A DNA stretch of 52,685 nt from a virus (IMGVR_UViG_3300025687_000060:1-52685); one strand, 5' to 3'. Positions 1 to 5,971 are shown, counted from the stretch's first letter. The notes: a model not told the origin generated them from the sequence alone. Translations and numbers: made by a program.

Positions 1-186
1 CTTTCGATGGCATCCGACCTTACCACCCGCCGCATTGTGTGGGCAGGTCGCAAGACTGATGACGCACCACAGACGATGGGTGACGACCTTCCGATCACTG
101 TAGAGACAGAATGGATCGCAGGGGTTTATGCAACAAAGTATGAACATGAAGCGACCCACGCCAAAGACCTCTGCTGCTTTGACTGA
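1..186 (+). CDS. Small protein of unknown function, 5' end outside the window
   Basis: Frame 1 is open from the window edge to a TGA at 184-186 and encodes about 61 residues ending KDLCCFD. An ATG at position 7 (MASDLTTRR...) could be the real start, but the frame continues upstream without a stop, so the gene may be longer. Sequence features are a Trp/Tyr-containing centre (ETEWIAGVYATKYEHE) and two adjacent Cys near the end. I do not recognise a family. Codon use is GC-rich like the next few small genes, and the stop lies just before the extended -10 promoter of the next gene, which supports a real gene end here. Confidence 0.45.
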   Translation, partial: LSMASDLTTRRIVWAGRKTDDAPQTMGDDLPITVETEWIAGVYATKYEHEATHAKDLCCFD

Positions 187-191
187 TTCTC

Positions 192-230
192 TGCTACAAT
201 TCTCTCAGTTCAACCAACCCACCCGAACCA
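192..230 (+). promoter_or_regulatory. Extended -10 promoter with CAGTTCA leader
   Basis: TGC-TACAAT at 192-200 is an extended -10 box; no -35 element stands at the normal distance. The 30-nt leader (201-230) reads TCTCTCAGTTCA then CA/CC-rich sequence up to the ATG, with no Shine-Dalgarno. The same TGC-(-10)-TCTCTCAGTTCA block recurs at 1434-1454. Confidence 0.6.
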
Positions 231-419
231 ATGAAGACCTTCACCGTCACCCTGACCGAATCCGAAGTGGATACGATCCTCGCAGCGATGTCTGAATACA
301 TCCTGCACGACGATCCTGAAATTGATCCTGAAGACCTGATCGGTGGCACTCCTGTTGTGGAGCGAGTGCAAGCGATCGAAGACAAGTTGATTGAAGCAAA
401 ACCCGACTGTGACGATTGA
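231..419 (+). CDS. Small acidic protein, unknown function
   Basis: Encodes 62 residues (MKTFTVTLTESEVDTILAAM...), acidic, with a predicted helix around residues 9-24 (TESEVDTILAAMSEYI) and a second one near residues 43-56. The lead-in phrase 'TVTLTESEVDTIL' resembles many small phage proteins that begin with a short strand and a helix, but I do not recognise a named family. The start is fixed by the upstream leader, which matches the leaders of neighbouring genes and ends exactly at this ATG. No SD is visible; translation would rely on an unstructured CA-rich leader. The downstream stem-loop at 431-456 probably ends its transcript. Confidence 0.65.
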   Translation: MKTFTVTLTESEVDTILAAMSEYILHDDPEIDPEDLIGGTPVVERVQAIEDKLIEAKPDCDD

Positions 420-430
420 TGAAGATACAC

Positions 431-468
431 AGAGGAGACTCAGACCAGTCTCCTCTGATCTTTATACT
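431..468 (+). promoter_or_regulatory. Stem-loop followed by -10 box (terminator-promoter unit)
   Basis: AGAGGAGACT (431-440) and AGTCTCCTCT (447-456) form a perfect 10-bp stem with a 6-nt loop, and a short T stretch follows. TATACT at 463-468 is a -10 candidate, with no clear -35. The leader to the ATG at 497 carries GAAGTTCA and CCACCACC, matching the neighbouring leaders. Confidence 0.55.
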
Positions 469-496
469 GACTGAAGTTCACCCACCACCTGAACCG

Positions 497-835
497 ATGA
501 CTCTCACACTCCAGCAGCAAGCACAAGAGACCATTGAAACCAATGTGCTCAAGTGGAGTCTGATGCTTTGTGATGCATTGACTCACAATGGTCCTTCTGA
601 TCGTTATTTCTACAGTCTGGAATCTGGTCGGAAGTATCATAAGATCTTCATGCACATTGGTGATCGGCGTGATTCTATTCATGCTTTTGTTGATAAGAAG
701 ACTGGTGAAGTGTACAAACCCGCAAGTGTAAAAGCACCTGCAAAAGGAGTGCGGTTTGATCTACGACTGATTGAGCAGCGTGAGTGGTTGATGGAACATG
801 CAGACTGGGCAGGAGGTTACCTTTACAAGCGTTGA
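497..835 (+). CDS. Conserved-looking small protein, unknown function
   Basis: Encodes 112 residues. The ATG at 497 is preferred over an in-frame TTG at 416, because the region between them contains the stem-loop and promoter and because the leader motif (GAAGTTCACCCACCACC) ends just before 497. The protein has an amphipathic N-terminal helix (TLQQQAQETIETNVLKW) and then a mixed alpha/beta stretch (RYFYSLESGRKYHKIFMHIGD, SIHAFVDKKTGEVYKPASVK). The 'FVDKKTGEVYKPAS.K.P' segment looks like a beta hairpin found in several uncharacterised phage proteins. That is a resemblance only, not a functional call. It is followed after 2 nt by the tiny membrane peptide gene. Confidence 0.7.
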   Translation: MTLTLQQQAQETIETNVLKWSLMLCDALTHNGPSDRYFYSLESGRKYHKIFMHIGDRRDSIHAFVDKKTGEVYKPASVKAPAKGVRFDLRLIEQREWLMEHADWAGGYLYKR

Positions 836-837
836 TT

Positions 838-924
838 ATGCTAACCACTGGAATCCTAGTCCTAGTTGCTTATTCTTTAGGAGCAGCACAAGTTCTTCTC
901 GTTCAACACATTCTTCGCAAATGA
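838..924 (+). CDS. 28-residue putative membrane peptide
   Basis: ATG at 838 opens a frame for MLTTGILVLVAYSLGAAQVL and eight more residues (LVQHILRK), ending at TGA 922-924. Residues 5-23 are almost all hydrophobic or small, so one transmembrane helix with a positively charged C-terminus (H-x-x-R-K) is likely. The gene starts 2 nt after the previous stop, and its own stop overlaps the next start as ATGA, an arrangement typical of translational coupling. Function is unknown; small single-span peptides in phages include holin-like and host-takeover factors, but nothing specific supports either. It is too short to assess by length or composition alone, so the case rests on its tight packing. Confidence 0.55.
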   Translation: MLTTGILVLVAYSLGAAQVLLVQHILRK

Positions 925-1133
925 AACTCTTCATCATCAACGAAGTCCTGTCTGATTATACCTCTGGAATGGTAGTTATCGCTGCTGAGTCTAAAGAACA
1001 GTGCCGTGAGTTCTTTATCAAGGAGTTCACTGAATATCATGCTGATGAGTTTGATAAGTATGCAGAGTTCACTATCATTGAAGGCGTGAACCATCCTGCT
1101 GGTGTTGTAGATTATGTGTACGGGGGTAGTTGA
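921..1133 (+). CDS. Small protein, unknown function
   Basis: Encodes 70 residues (MKLFIINEVLSDYTSGMVVI...). The ATG at 921 overlaps the stop of the 28-aa peptide gene (ATGA). An upstream in-frame start at 798 would run through the preceding gene end and give a Ser-rich low-complexity N-terminus, so I reject it. The pattern is beta-strand (KLFIINEVLSDY), beta (GMVVIAAESKEQCREFF), helix (REFFIKEFTEY), then a C-terminal strand (FTIIEGV). This looks like a compact alpha/beta fold of the kind seen in small cyanophage proteins of unknown role. No motif or catalytic residue can be named. Confidence 0.65.
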   Translation: MKLFIINEVLSDYTSGMVVIAAESKEQCREFFIKEFTEYHADEFDKYAEFTIIEGVNHPAGVVDYVYGGS

Positions 1134-1136
1134 TAC

Positions 1137-1228
1137 AAACCACTTTTCCGCCTGAGGAATTGTCCACTGGGGGGATTGCCAAAGTCCCCCACGCACCCTT
1201 ATAGTGACTTCAGTTCAGACAACCACCG
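1137..1228 (+). promoter_or_regulatory. 3' motif, G-run stem-loop and sigma70-type promoter
   Basis: AAACCACTTTTC (1137-1148) and CACTGGGGGG (1165-1174) also occur together at 51475-51505. GGGGGA (1170-1175) pairs with TCCCCC (1185-1190) around a 9-nt loop. A promoter overlaps the stem-loop: TTGCCA (1176-1181), 18-nt spacer, TATAGT (1200-1205). The leader 1206-1228 contains TTCAGTTCA and ACCACC and ends at the ATG of the next gene. Confidence 0.6.
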
Positions 1229-1420
1229 ATGACCGACTCCTGCTTCCCCGCTCAGATCGCTGAAATCACCAACCCTGAGAACGGGACCATCTTCTGGATT
1301 GAAGCGGCATACGCTGCCAAACTCCACGGTCTCTGGGATGACTTCCGCACCGACTATGGCACGACCGCTTCATTCGGTGGGGTGGATGCTGGGGAGTTCC
1401 TTGTGTGGTTGGGGTACTGA
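1229..1420 (+). CDS. Small protein, unknown function
   Basis: Encodes 63 residues (MTDSCFPAQIAEITNPENGT...). It is rich in aromatic residues (four Trp/Tyr in the second half) with a central segment IFWIEAAYAAKLHGLWDDF that probably forms a helix. The start is set by the promoter and leader immediately upstream. The GC-rich codon use matches its neighbours rather than the structural block. The 3' end of the gene carries the left arm of the next G-run stem-loop (TTGGGG at 1409-1414). I do not recognise a family. Confidence 0.65.
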   Translation: MTDSCFPAQIAEITNPENGTIFWIEAAYAAKLHGLWDDFRTDYGTTASFGGVDAGEFLVWLGY

Positions 1421-1471
1421 TCCCCCCAATCCATGCTATTATTCTCTCAGTTCACAAGCACCCCCAAACCA
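1409..1471 (+). promoter_or_regulatory. Stem-loop plus extended -10 promoter with CAGTTCA leader
   Basis: TTGGGG (1409-1414) pairs with CCCCAA (1424-1429), overlapping the end of the preceding gene. TGC-TATTAT at 1434-1442 is an extended -10. The leader begins TCTCTCAGTTCACA and ends AAACCA before the ATG at 1472, almost a copy of the unit at 192-230. Confidence 0.6.
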
Positions 1472-1777
1472 ATGGAACTGCTACCTCACGCCGAGACCTG
1501 GATCAGCACTCAGTTCAGACTGAAGGAGACGTTCTACTTCACCGATGGCACCGCAGAATCAACGTACAGGACCGTCACTAGACTGATCGCCAAACCCTCT
1601 CACGTTGACGTTCAGGGACACACACTCACCACCTGGCAGGAGCACAACCCTAACATCACCAAGATCACTCACACCTACACTCCTGTCATTACTGAAGAGA
1701 CTAACATTGAACACTTCAAGTTAGCAAACATCATTCATCTCAACGCTGGTCAACTCTTTCTCTCTCAAGTATCATGA
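1472..1777 (+). CDS. Small protein, unknown function
   Basis: Encodes 101 residues (MELLPHAETWISTQFRLKET...). The ATG at 1472 is chosen because the extended -10 and leader end there; the longer frame from 1433 would start inside the -10 region. The protein is Thr-rich with alternating polar/hydrophobic stretches (FYFTDGTAESTYRTVTRLIA, VDVQGHTLTTW, ITKITHTYTPVI), which suggests mostly beta strands. No known family recognised. Its stop overlaps the next start as ATGA (1774-1777), so it and the two following genes form a coupled trio. Confidence 0.65.
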   Translation: MELLPHAETWISTQFRLKETFYFTDGTAESTYRTVTRLIAKPSHVDVQGHTLTTWQEHNPNITKITHTYTPVITEETNIEHFKLANIIHLNAGQLFLSQVS

Positions 1778-1974
1778 ACCCCCAAATGATTGTCATTCCC
1801 AAGTCTAACAAAGCAAAGAATAGACTTGTGAATCTAATGAACAGTGATCCTATTATTACTGTTGAACAGGAAACACCTACCCAATTCTTCTGTGCTTCAT
1901 CTAATCAAAAGAACTTCTTCTGGGTGAATAAGACTAACGATTCACACTGGAACATCATGCCATTAGAACAATGA
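1774..1974 (+). CDS. Small basic/polar protein, unknown function
   Basis: Encodes 66 residues (MNPQMIVIPKSNKAKNRLVN...). A short strand (MIVIPKS), a basic helix (NKAKNRLVNLMN) and an aromatic C-terminal half (FFCASSNQKNFFWVNKTNDSHWNIMPL) are visible. The start overlaps the upstream stop by ATGA and its own stop overlaps the next start the same way. From here codon use drifts to AT-rich. No family recognised. Confidence 0.6.
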   Translation: MNPQMIVIPKSNKAKNRLVNLMNSDPIITVEQETPTQFFCASSNQKNFFWVNKTNDSHWNIMPLEQ

Positions 1975-2138
1975 ATCTCTCTACTATCACTCTCACAGTC
2001 AACAAAGACGAGGTTAATCCACTCTTACTACAGGATGCACTGATCATGTTACTACACACAATGAAGGTTGAAGTAGAAGAGAGCAGCGTATCTAACATTA
2101 CGGAGGAAGAGAATAGAGAGTACACTTCGTCCTTGTAA
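1971..2138 (+). CDS. 55-residue protein, unknown function
   Basis: ATG at 1971 overlaps the previous stop (ATGA), and the frame runs to TAA at 2136-2138. The product starts MNLSTITLTVNKDEVNPLLL and ends with an acidic tail (EEESSVSNITEEENREY...). The N-terminal pattern (short strand, then a helix DEVNPLLLQDALIMLLHTM) resembles the layout of the 62-aa protein at 231-419, so the two may be distant relatives, though I cannot confirm this by eye. It is the last gene before a long non-coding stretch. Confidence 0.55.
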   Translation: MNLSTITLTVNKDEVNPLLLQDALIMLLHTMKVEVEESSVSNITEEENREYTSSL

Positions 2139-2691
2139 TGGTAGAAAAGTAGTTAAAATGGGGTAAAAAGGTATTAAAAACGTTATTAAATGTATTAAAA
2201 AATATATTAGAGTGTTTTATTCGTCTTGATAATTATTAGTATTATTGTGTGATAATGATATGGATTCGTATCAAATAGTGTACTTATTCGTCCTTGGAAA
2301 CGTTAGAAATAGTGTAGAATACCTTATGGAATAGTGTCTATTATCTTATGAAATAGTCTGTATTATCTTATGAAATGCTTCGGGGTCTTGTGGTCTTAGC
2401 GTGCGCTCTACCGAAAGTCAACATAAAACTCCCAAACCCTCATAATACTTCACAGACCCAGGCAGTTTTTCACTTTTTCCCTTTTTCAGTTTTTATAATT
2501 TTTCAATTTATTACAAATACATAAAACCACATAAAGTCTCTGAGATTTTATGATAGAATGGCACAGTACAGTAAGGTATAGATACACTCCTAATTTACAC
2601 TGTATAATAACTCAGAGGACTTGTAAATATAATTTAATGAATTGAAATAATTATATTTTGTTTTGTTCAATTCTTTATATCTTATTATTTT
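2139..2691. other. AT-rich intergenic region, no gene seen
   Basis: About 550 bases with no credible reading frame. It holds imperfect repeats of GTATTAAAAA near 2170-2210, several copies of a TTCGTCCTTG-like string (about 2126, 2219, 2287), a 3 x 22 bp tandem repeat (2311-2376) and T-rich runs around 2465-2510. No promoter stands out clearly. An origin or regulatory region is possible but unproven. Confidence 0.5.
2311..2376. repeat. Three tandem copies of a 22-bp unit
   Basis: Three adjacent 22-bp units start at 2311, 2333 and 2355. All begin AGT and share the core TTATCTTATGAAAT (CCTTATGGAAT in unit 1). Units 2 and 3 are nearly identical. Confidence 0.7.
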
Positions 2692-2890
2692 ATGGCAGGG
2701 GCGGTGGCGACCTTTGGCGTCATCAGTGCTACCCCGCACCTCGTCGGATTGTCAGTCAGGCAAGCAAGGTTCCCTCCCTCGATTGTCCCCATATCCTACA
2801 GCATCAGGCGGCAGAGCACAAGGCAAAAGAGTAGCGGATGATACCAAAAACAGAATCCGATTGATCAGAAGGAGTTATGGGTCGGATCTG
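2692..2890. other. GC-rich island, structured RNA or decayed gene
   Basis: A sharp rise in GC after an AT-rich stretch. Two overlapping plus-strand frames exist: one of 49 codons from ATG 2692, and one running 2663-2932. Neither has an RBS or a recognisable product, and each looks incomplete without the other. Short complementary strings (CGGATT near 2739, AATCCG near 2855) would allow long-range pairing. The island ends at the stem-loop at 2893-2916. I cannot tell a non-coding RNA from a gene remnant. Confidence 0.3.
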
Positions 2891-2892
2891 GA

Positions 2893-2975
2893 AAACGGTA
2901 TCGCTCGCTACCGTTTGCTCTTGACGGGGTGAGATGGGTGCCGTATTGTTGTCTCAAGTCAATCAACCGCCTTCA
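2893..2975 (+). promoter_or_regulatory. Stem-loop, sigma70-type promoter and leader
   Basis: AAACGGTA (2893-2900) and TACCGTTT (2909-2916) form a perfect 8-bp stem. TTGACG (2921-2926), a 17-nt spacer and TATTGT (2944-2949) make a good host-type promoter. The leader (GTCTCAAGTCAATCAACCGC...) matches the other CAGTTCA leaders and ends at ATG 2976. Confidence 0.65.
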
Positions 2976-3575
2976 ATGACCGCTGAGAACGTCGCCGCCG
3001 TCTTCGCCCTTGCTACTGCTGGGGAGCGCCAGACTCATGCAAGTTGGTACGAAACCGCCAGGGGCGCTGCCATCGCCATCGCTGACGCCACTGGATTGGA
3101 ACTAGAGACCGTTGTTGGCGTGATCGCTGCCCTGTCGCCAACCAACAAGTGGGAGCGTAACTTAGTCGATGCTGAGAATGTCTGCCGTACCTATGTGGCG
3201 GATCCCGAGTCTGCTGCAAGCGTTAAAGTCTGCACATATGGAAATAACCTCAAGAAAGCGATTAAGGTGCTTGAGTGTGAAGAACTGGATGAGATTCCGA
3301 CTATACTCAACGGTCGTAAGATCACTGCGTTCTTCCACTGTATTATGGGTAATCAGGACGCCGTTGTTGTTGACGGTCACGCCTATTCTATCTGGATCGG
3401 TGATCGTCTTACTATGAAACAAGTGCCTAGTATTGGTGTGAAACTGTACAGAATTATCGTTGCTGATTATGTTCAAGCGACCGATATCATCAACGCTCGC
3501 TATAACCTAACTCTGAAACCTTACCAGGTCCAGAGCATTACTTGGAACGCCTGGAAACGCATCCACGGAGTATAA
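2976..3575 (+). CDS. HhH-GPD-like protein (possible DNA glycosylase fold)
   Basis: Encodes 199 residues. I take ATG 2976 (MTAENVAAVF...) rather than ATG 2934, because a promoter (2921-2949) and leader lie between the two. Most of the protein looks helical. Residues 111-136 (LNGRK followed by FF and then AVVVDGHA) match the spacing of the HhH-GPD superfamily, where an L-x-G-x-K hairpin precedes a catalytic Asp in a V-D-x-H context; here the Asp is D133. Residues 47-62 (VGVIAALSPTNKWERN) are another likely conserved block. What is seen is the motif; a role in base excision or DNA modification is inference. The gene stands alone between two non-coding stretches and has high GC. A perfect stem-loop follows the stop. 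Confidence 0.6.
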   Translation: MTAENVAAVFALATAGERQTHASWYETARGAAIAIADATGLELETVVGVIAALSPTNKWERNLVDAENVCRTYVADPESAASVKVCTYGNNLKKAIKVLECEELDEIPTILNGRKITAFFHCIMGNQDAVVVDGHAYSIWIGDRLTMKQVPSIGVKLYRIIVADYVQATDIINARYNLTLKPYQVQSITWNAWKRIHGV

Positions 3576-3584
3576 AGAACCGAA

Positions 3585-3611
3585 GGGAGAGTTACTAACA
3601 CTAACTCTCCC
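3585..3611 (+). terminator. Perfect 10-bp stem-loop after the HhH-GPD-like gene
   Basis: GGGAGAGTTA (3585-3594) pairs perfectly with TAACTCTCCC (3602-3611) around a 7-nt loop, 10 nt after the stop. There is no immediate T-run; a T-rich tract follows about 25 nt later. It is either a terminator or a 3' stabilising element. Confidence 0.55.
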
Positions 3612-4166
3612 AACACAAAATATAGAAAACCGTTTTTTCCTTTTTTTACATTTTTGTATCTTTATTCTTTATCCTTAAACCTTGAACTTTCGTCGTTGTT
3701 CTTTATACTTCTACTCGATGTGTTCGTCTTAATTACACCTGAGCGATAGTTAATTGTACCACTATTTTATGCGTCTCAGATGAGATTTAATGGACTCTTT
3801 ATCATTACGTTTTGTCAAAATATACTTGACCTCATGAGACTCACAGTGATAAATGTAAAATAGCAGTGCAACTTCGTGGTCTTAAGTATACCTTTCGTTT
3901 TGTTACAACTGTATCAGGGCGAACAGCAGTTGTCCGTGATCCGTGTTATGGTGCGGGTTTTGCCCTTGCGGTTTAAAAACGCCTAACTACCCTAACCTAC
4001 AACGAACCAAAATCGCTTGAGATATCACAAACCCATAAAAATTTCCCAGGACCCCAGAAGACCCCCCATACCTTAAAGGACCCCCCAATTCCCGCCCAGG
4101 AAAAAAAATTCCCAGGGGTAAAAATGGTCTCAAAAGTTCGCAGATAATATATAAAGAAAAGTGCCT
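3612..4166. other. Intergenic region, no gene seen
   Basis: About 555 bases without a convincing frame. The first half is AT-rich. Around 4040-4125 there are clustered C-runs (CCCAGGACCCC, GACCCCCC, GGACCCCCC, TTCCCAGGGG) that look like diverged copies of one another. No tRNA fold found by eye. Confidence 0.45.
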
Positions 4167-4326
4167 ATGAATATTATGAAACTCGAATTAGAAGACCACG
4201 AAAGAGAATTACTTATCGACACTCTAAGAGTATCGGATTGAGAACGACGTTGAGTTGATCAGAGATACAACAACCAAAGAAGATCTCACTTACTTATTGG
4301 AGAAAATAGAAGATGAATACTTATAA
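4167..4326 (+). pseudogene. Frameshifted small acidic protein gene
   Basis: From ATG 4167 the frame reads MNIMKLELEDHERELLIDTL and then hits a TGA at 4239-4241. Moving one base forward near CTAAGAG (about 4225) restores a long in-frame continuation, EYRIENDVELIRDTTTKEDL and on through LTYLLEKIEDEYL, to TAA at 4324-4326. The joined product (about 52 residues) is a regular acidic helical protein, which argues that the two halves were one gene and that a single A was gained (CTAAGAG from CTAGAG). This could be a real mutation, a sequencing error, or much less likely a programmed shift. The joined frame overlaps the next start by 14 nt. Confidence 0.6.
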
Positions 4327-4498
4327 TATTTCAGTAAATGGAATCACAGTATTTCAGAGAATACCTGAAAGAAAAGTAAAAGATTACAAAGAACGGTTGA
4401 GAAATTTTATTTTTATGGGTAGTTCAAAGACTCTCAAGGACATTGAGGAAAGAATTGAAGTGTCTCTAAATACTAAAGATGACCATTGCAATAATTGA
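4313..4498 (+). CDS. Small protein, unknown function
   Basis: Encodes 61 residues (MNTYNISVNGITVFQRIPER...). It has an N-terminal beta hairpin pattern (YNISVNGITVFQRI) followed by two basic/acidic helices (ERKVKDYKERLRNFIF and KTLKDIEERIEVSL). It overlaps the end of the frameshifted gene, as expected for a coupled pair. The promoter of the next gene starts inside its last codons (TTGCAA at 4486). No family recognised. Confidence 0.6.
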   Translation: MNTYNISVNGITVFQRIPERKVKDYKERLRNFIFMGSSKTLKDIEERIEVSLNTKDDHCNN

Positions 4499-4514
4499 CT
4501 TGTGGTGGTATAAT
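4486..4514 (+). promoter_or_regulatory. Sigma70-type promoter
   Basis: TTGCAA (4486-4491), 17-nt spacer, TATAAT (4509-4514), 23 nt before the ATG of the glycosyltransferase-like gene. It is a good host-type promoter, so this gene is probably early or middle. Confidence 0.7.
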
Positions 4515-4537
4515 AGATTCGTTACTAATTCATTTTC

Positions 4538-5287
4538 ATGGCTAAAGGATTTACAGTAAAAACCGTAGCGCCTTCAAAATCAAATACAGATGATTTTGAT
4601 TTGGCAGCAGCAAAAGAAATGATTCGAGGTAAGTCAGTTGTATTCTGTCTTCCAGGAAGAGGTTGTTCCTATATTTTCCTGAAGGCATTTGTGCAACTTT
4701 GCTTCGATCTCGTTCAGAATGGAGCAAGCATTCAAATTTCACAAGACTATAGTTCCATGGTGAACTTTGCACGTTGTAAGTGTCTTGGTGCAAATGTTCT
4801 CCGTGGTCCCAAGCAGATTCCTTGGGATGGTAAACTTCAGTATGATTATCAACTGTGGATTGATAATGATATTGTCTTCGATACCGAGAAGTTTTATCGT
4901 CTGGTTGCAATGGACAAAGAGATTGCCGCTGGTTGGTATTGTACCGAAGACGGTCGTACCACGTCCGTTGCACATTGGTTGGAAGAAGGTGATTTCCGTC
5001 AGAATGGTGGCGTGATGAATCATGAAACCATAGAAACCATGAGCAAGCGTCGCAAGCCTTTCACTGTGGACTACACTGGATTCGGATGGGTTCTGATTAA
5101 GCATGGAGTTTTTGAGAGTCTTGAGTATCCTTGGTTCGCTCCGAAGATGCAACAGTTTGAGTCTGGAGAGGTTCAGGATATGTGTGGCGAGGATGTCTCG
5201 TTCTGTCTAGATGCGATTGAGAAAGGATATGAGATCTGGTGCGACCCCCAGATTCGTGTGGGGCATGAGAAGACTCGTATTATTTGA
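4538..5287 (+). CDS. GT-A-type glycosyltransferase-like protein
   Basis: Encodes 249 residues. Visible landmarks are an N-terminal strand-loop SVVFCLPGRGCSY (residues 33-45), a D-x-D motif in LWIDNDIVF (D109-D111) as used by GT-A enzymes to bind metal and nucleotide sugar, a GFGWVLIKHGVF segment (181-192), and a C-terminal GEDVSF...GYEIWCDP...VGH block (217-243), which matches the acidic base region and the late His of GT2-like enzymes. Transfer of a sugar to host surface, DNA or virion is possible; the substrate cannot be read from sequence. A 249-aa single-domain enzyme with no membrane segment suggests a cytoplasmic protein. It has its own sigma70-type promoter, apart from the late block. 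Confidence 0.7.
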   Translation: MAKGFTVKTVAPSKSNTDDFDLAAAKEMIRGKSVVFCLPGRGCSYIFLKAFVQLCFDLVQNGASIQISQDYSSMVNFARCKCLGANVLRGPKQIPWDGKLQYDYQLWIDNDIVFDTEKFYRLVAMDKEIAAGWYCTEDGRTTSVAHWLEEGDFRQNGGVMNHETIETMSKRRKPFTVDYTGFGWVLIKHGVFESLEYPWFAPKMQQFESGEVQDMCGEDVSFCLDAIEKGYEIWCDPQIRVGHEKTRII

Positions 5288-5398
5288 TGTCTGGTTATGT
5301 TCTGATGTTCTTCCTGGGTTCTTCTGGGGAGCATTGGAAAAAACCGTATTTTAAGCCCCGTCAAAAACCCGTAAACAAAACATTATTGGAGTATTATC

Positions 5399-5548
5399 AT
5401 GGCTAAATCAAAAGTTGGACTGGTGAAGACTAGTTATAGTCCTGGTCCGCCGAAGAAAACCCGCCAAGGAGATGGCGGTGGCACAAAGTACGCTGCATCG
5501 TCCCGCAATGGTGCCCGTAAGAAGTACAGGGGTCAAGGTAAGGGTTAA
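5399..5548 (+). CDS. 49-residue basic Gly/Lys-rich protein
   Basis: ATG 5399 to TAA 5546-5548 gives MAKSKVGLVKTSYSPGPPKK followed by TRQGDGGGTKYAASSRNGAR and KKYRGQGKG. A GGAG about 8 nt upstream is a proper SD. The product is very basic, Gly-rich and probably disordered, suited to binding RNA or DNA, or to a small virion role. It abuts the next gene with no gap (TAA immediately followed by ATG). I recall similar small basic proteins in other cyanophages but cannot name a function. Confidence 0.65.
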   Translation: MAKSKVGLVKTSYSPGPPKKTRQGDGGGTKYAASSRNGARKKYRGQGKG

Positions 5549-5971
5549 ATGCAAAATGAGATTCGGGAATGGATACGAAGAATCACAATTCAAAGACCAG
5601 AATTAAGTGGTTTTGCGATTTGTCCCTTTGCCGAATCTGCTTCATATCAAATTATAGAGCATTCTATTTGCGGCATCTCTCCAATATTAGGAGTTGATGT
5701 CGCAATTGTTATTGTGGAACCATACTTAACTTCAGAAGTTCTTCGTGAATGGAGAATTAAGTACAATCATCTCTACCCAGACTATGAATTTCTAGAGGAT
5801 GGTATGGATGAACCTAGTTTCGTACAAGGAATTCAATCAAATTTTGGTAAAGCAAACCTAATGCTGGTCCAAAATAAAAAACATTTAGAGAAAAACAGAA
5901 AAATCCTACAAAATACCACTTATTATTCACACTGGGACACTGAAACTTTAAATTTGATCCAGAACCCATAA
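5549..5971 (+). CDS. Conserved-type protein with ICPFA motif (DUF1415-like?)
   Basis: Encodes 140 residues. The N-terminus has W-I-R-R...ELSGFAICPFAESASY (residues 8-32). The combination of a Trp helix followed by 'CPFA' resembles the start of DUF1415 proteins; this is a weak resemblance seen by eye. A strand-rich centre (GVDVAIVIVEPYL) and a helix (SEVLREWRIKYNHLYPDYEFL) follow, then a basic C-terminal helix. The single conserved-looking Cys at residue 25 could be functional. It is immediately downstream of the 49-aa basic gene, so the two are probably co-translated. Function unknown. Confidence 0.55.
   Translation: MQNEIREWIRRITIQRPELSGFAICPFAESASYQIIEHSICGISPILGVDVAIVIVEPYLTSEVLREWRIKYNHLYPDYEFLEDGMDEPSFVQGIQSNFGKANLMLVQNKKHLEKNRKILQNTTYYSHWDTETLNLIQNP

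Noticed and set aside
798-920. Upstream extension of the gene at 921
   Set aside because: Would cover the end of one gene and all of the 28-aa peptide gene and gives a Ser-rich, unlikely N-terminus.
2380-2412. tRNA-like string on the minus strand (GGTAGAGCGCACGCT)
   Set aside because: No matching D-stem partner, T-loop or acceptor stem can be found around it; probably chance.
2663-2932. 89-codon plus-strand frame through the GC-rich island
   Set aside because: Starts at a TTG inside AT-rich sequence, has no RBS, is low-complexity in places and ends in the promoter of the next gene; the competing 49-codon frame fits no better.
3162-3476. Minus-strand 104-codon frame in the HhH-GPD-like gene
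   Set aside because: Shadow of a well-supported plus-strand gene with a promoter.
4040-4125. Clustered C-runs as a possible CRISPR-like or attachment repeat
   Set aside because: Units are too short and irregular, with no constant repeat-spacer order and no associated genes.
4551-5152. Two minus-strand frames of about 140 codons opposite the glycosyltransferase-like gene
   Set aside because: The plus-strand frame has promoter, start and motifs; the minus frames show no family features.
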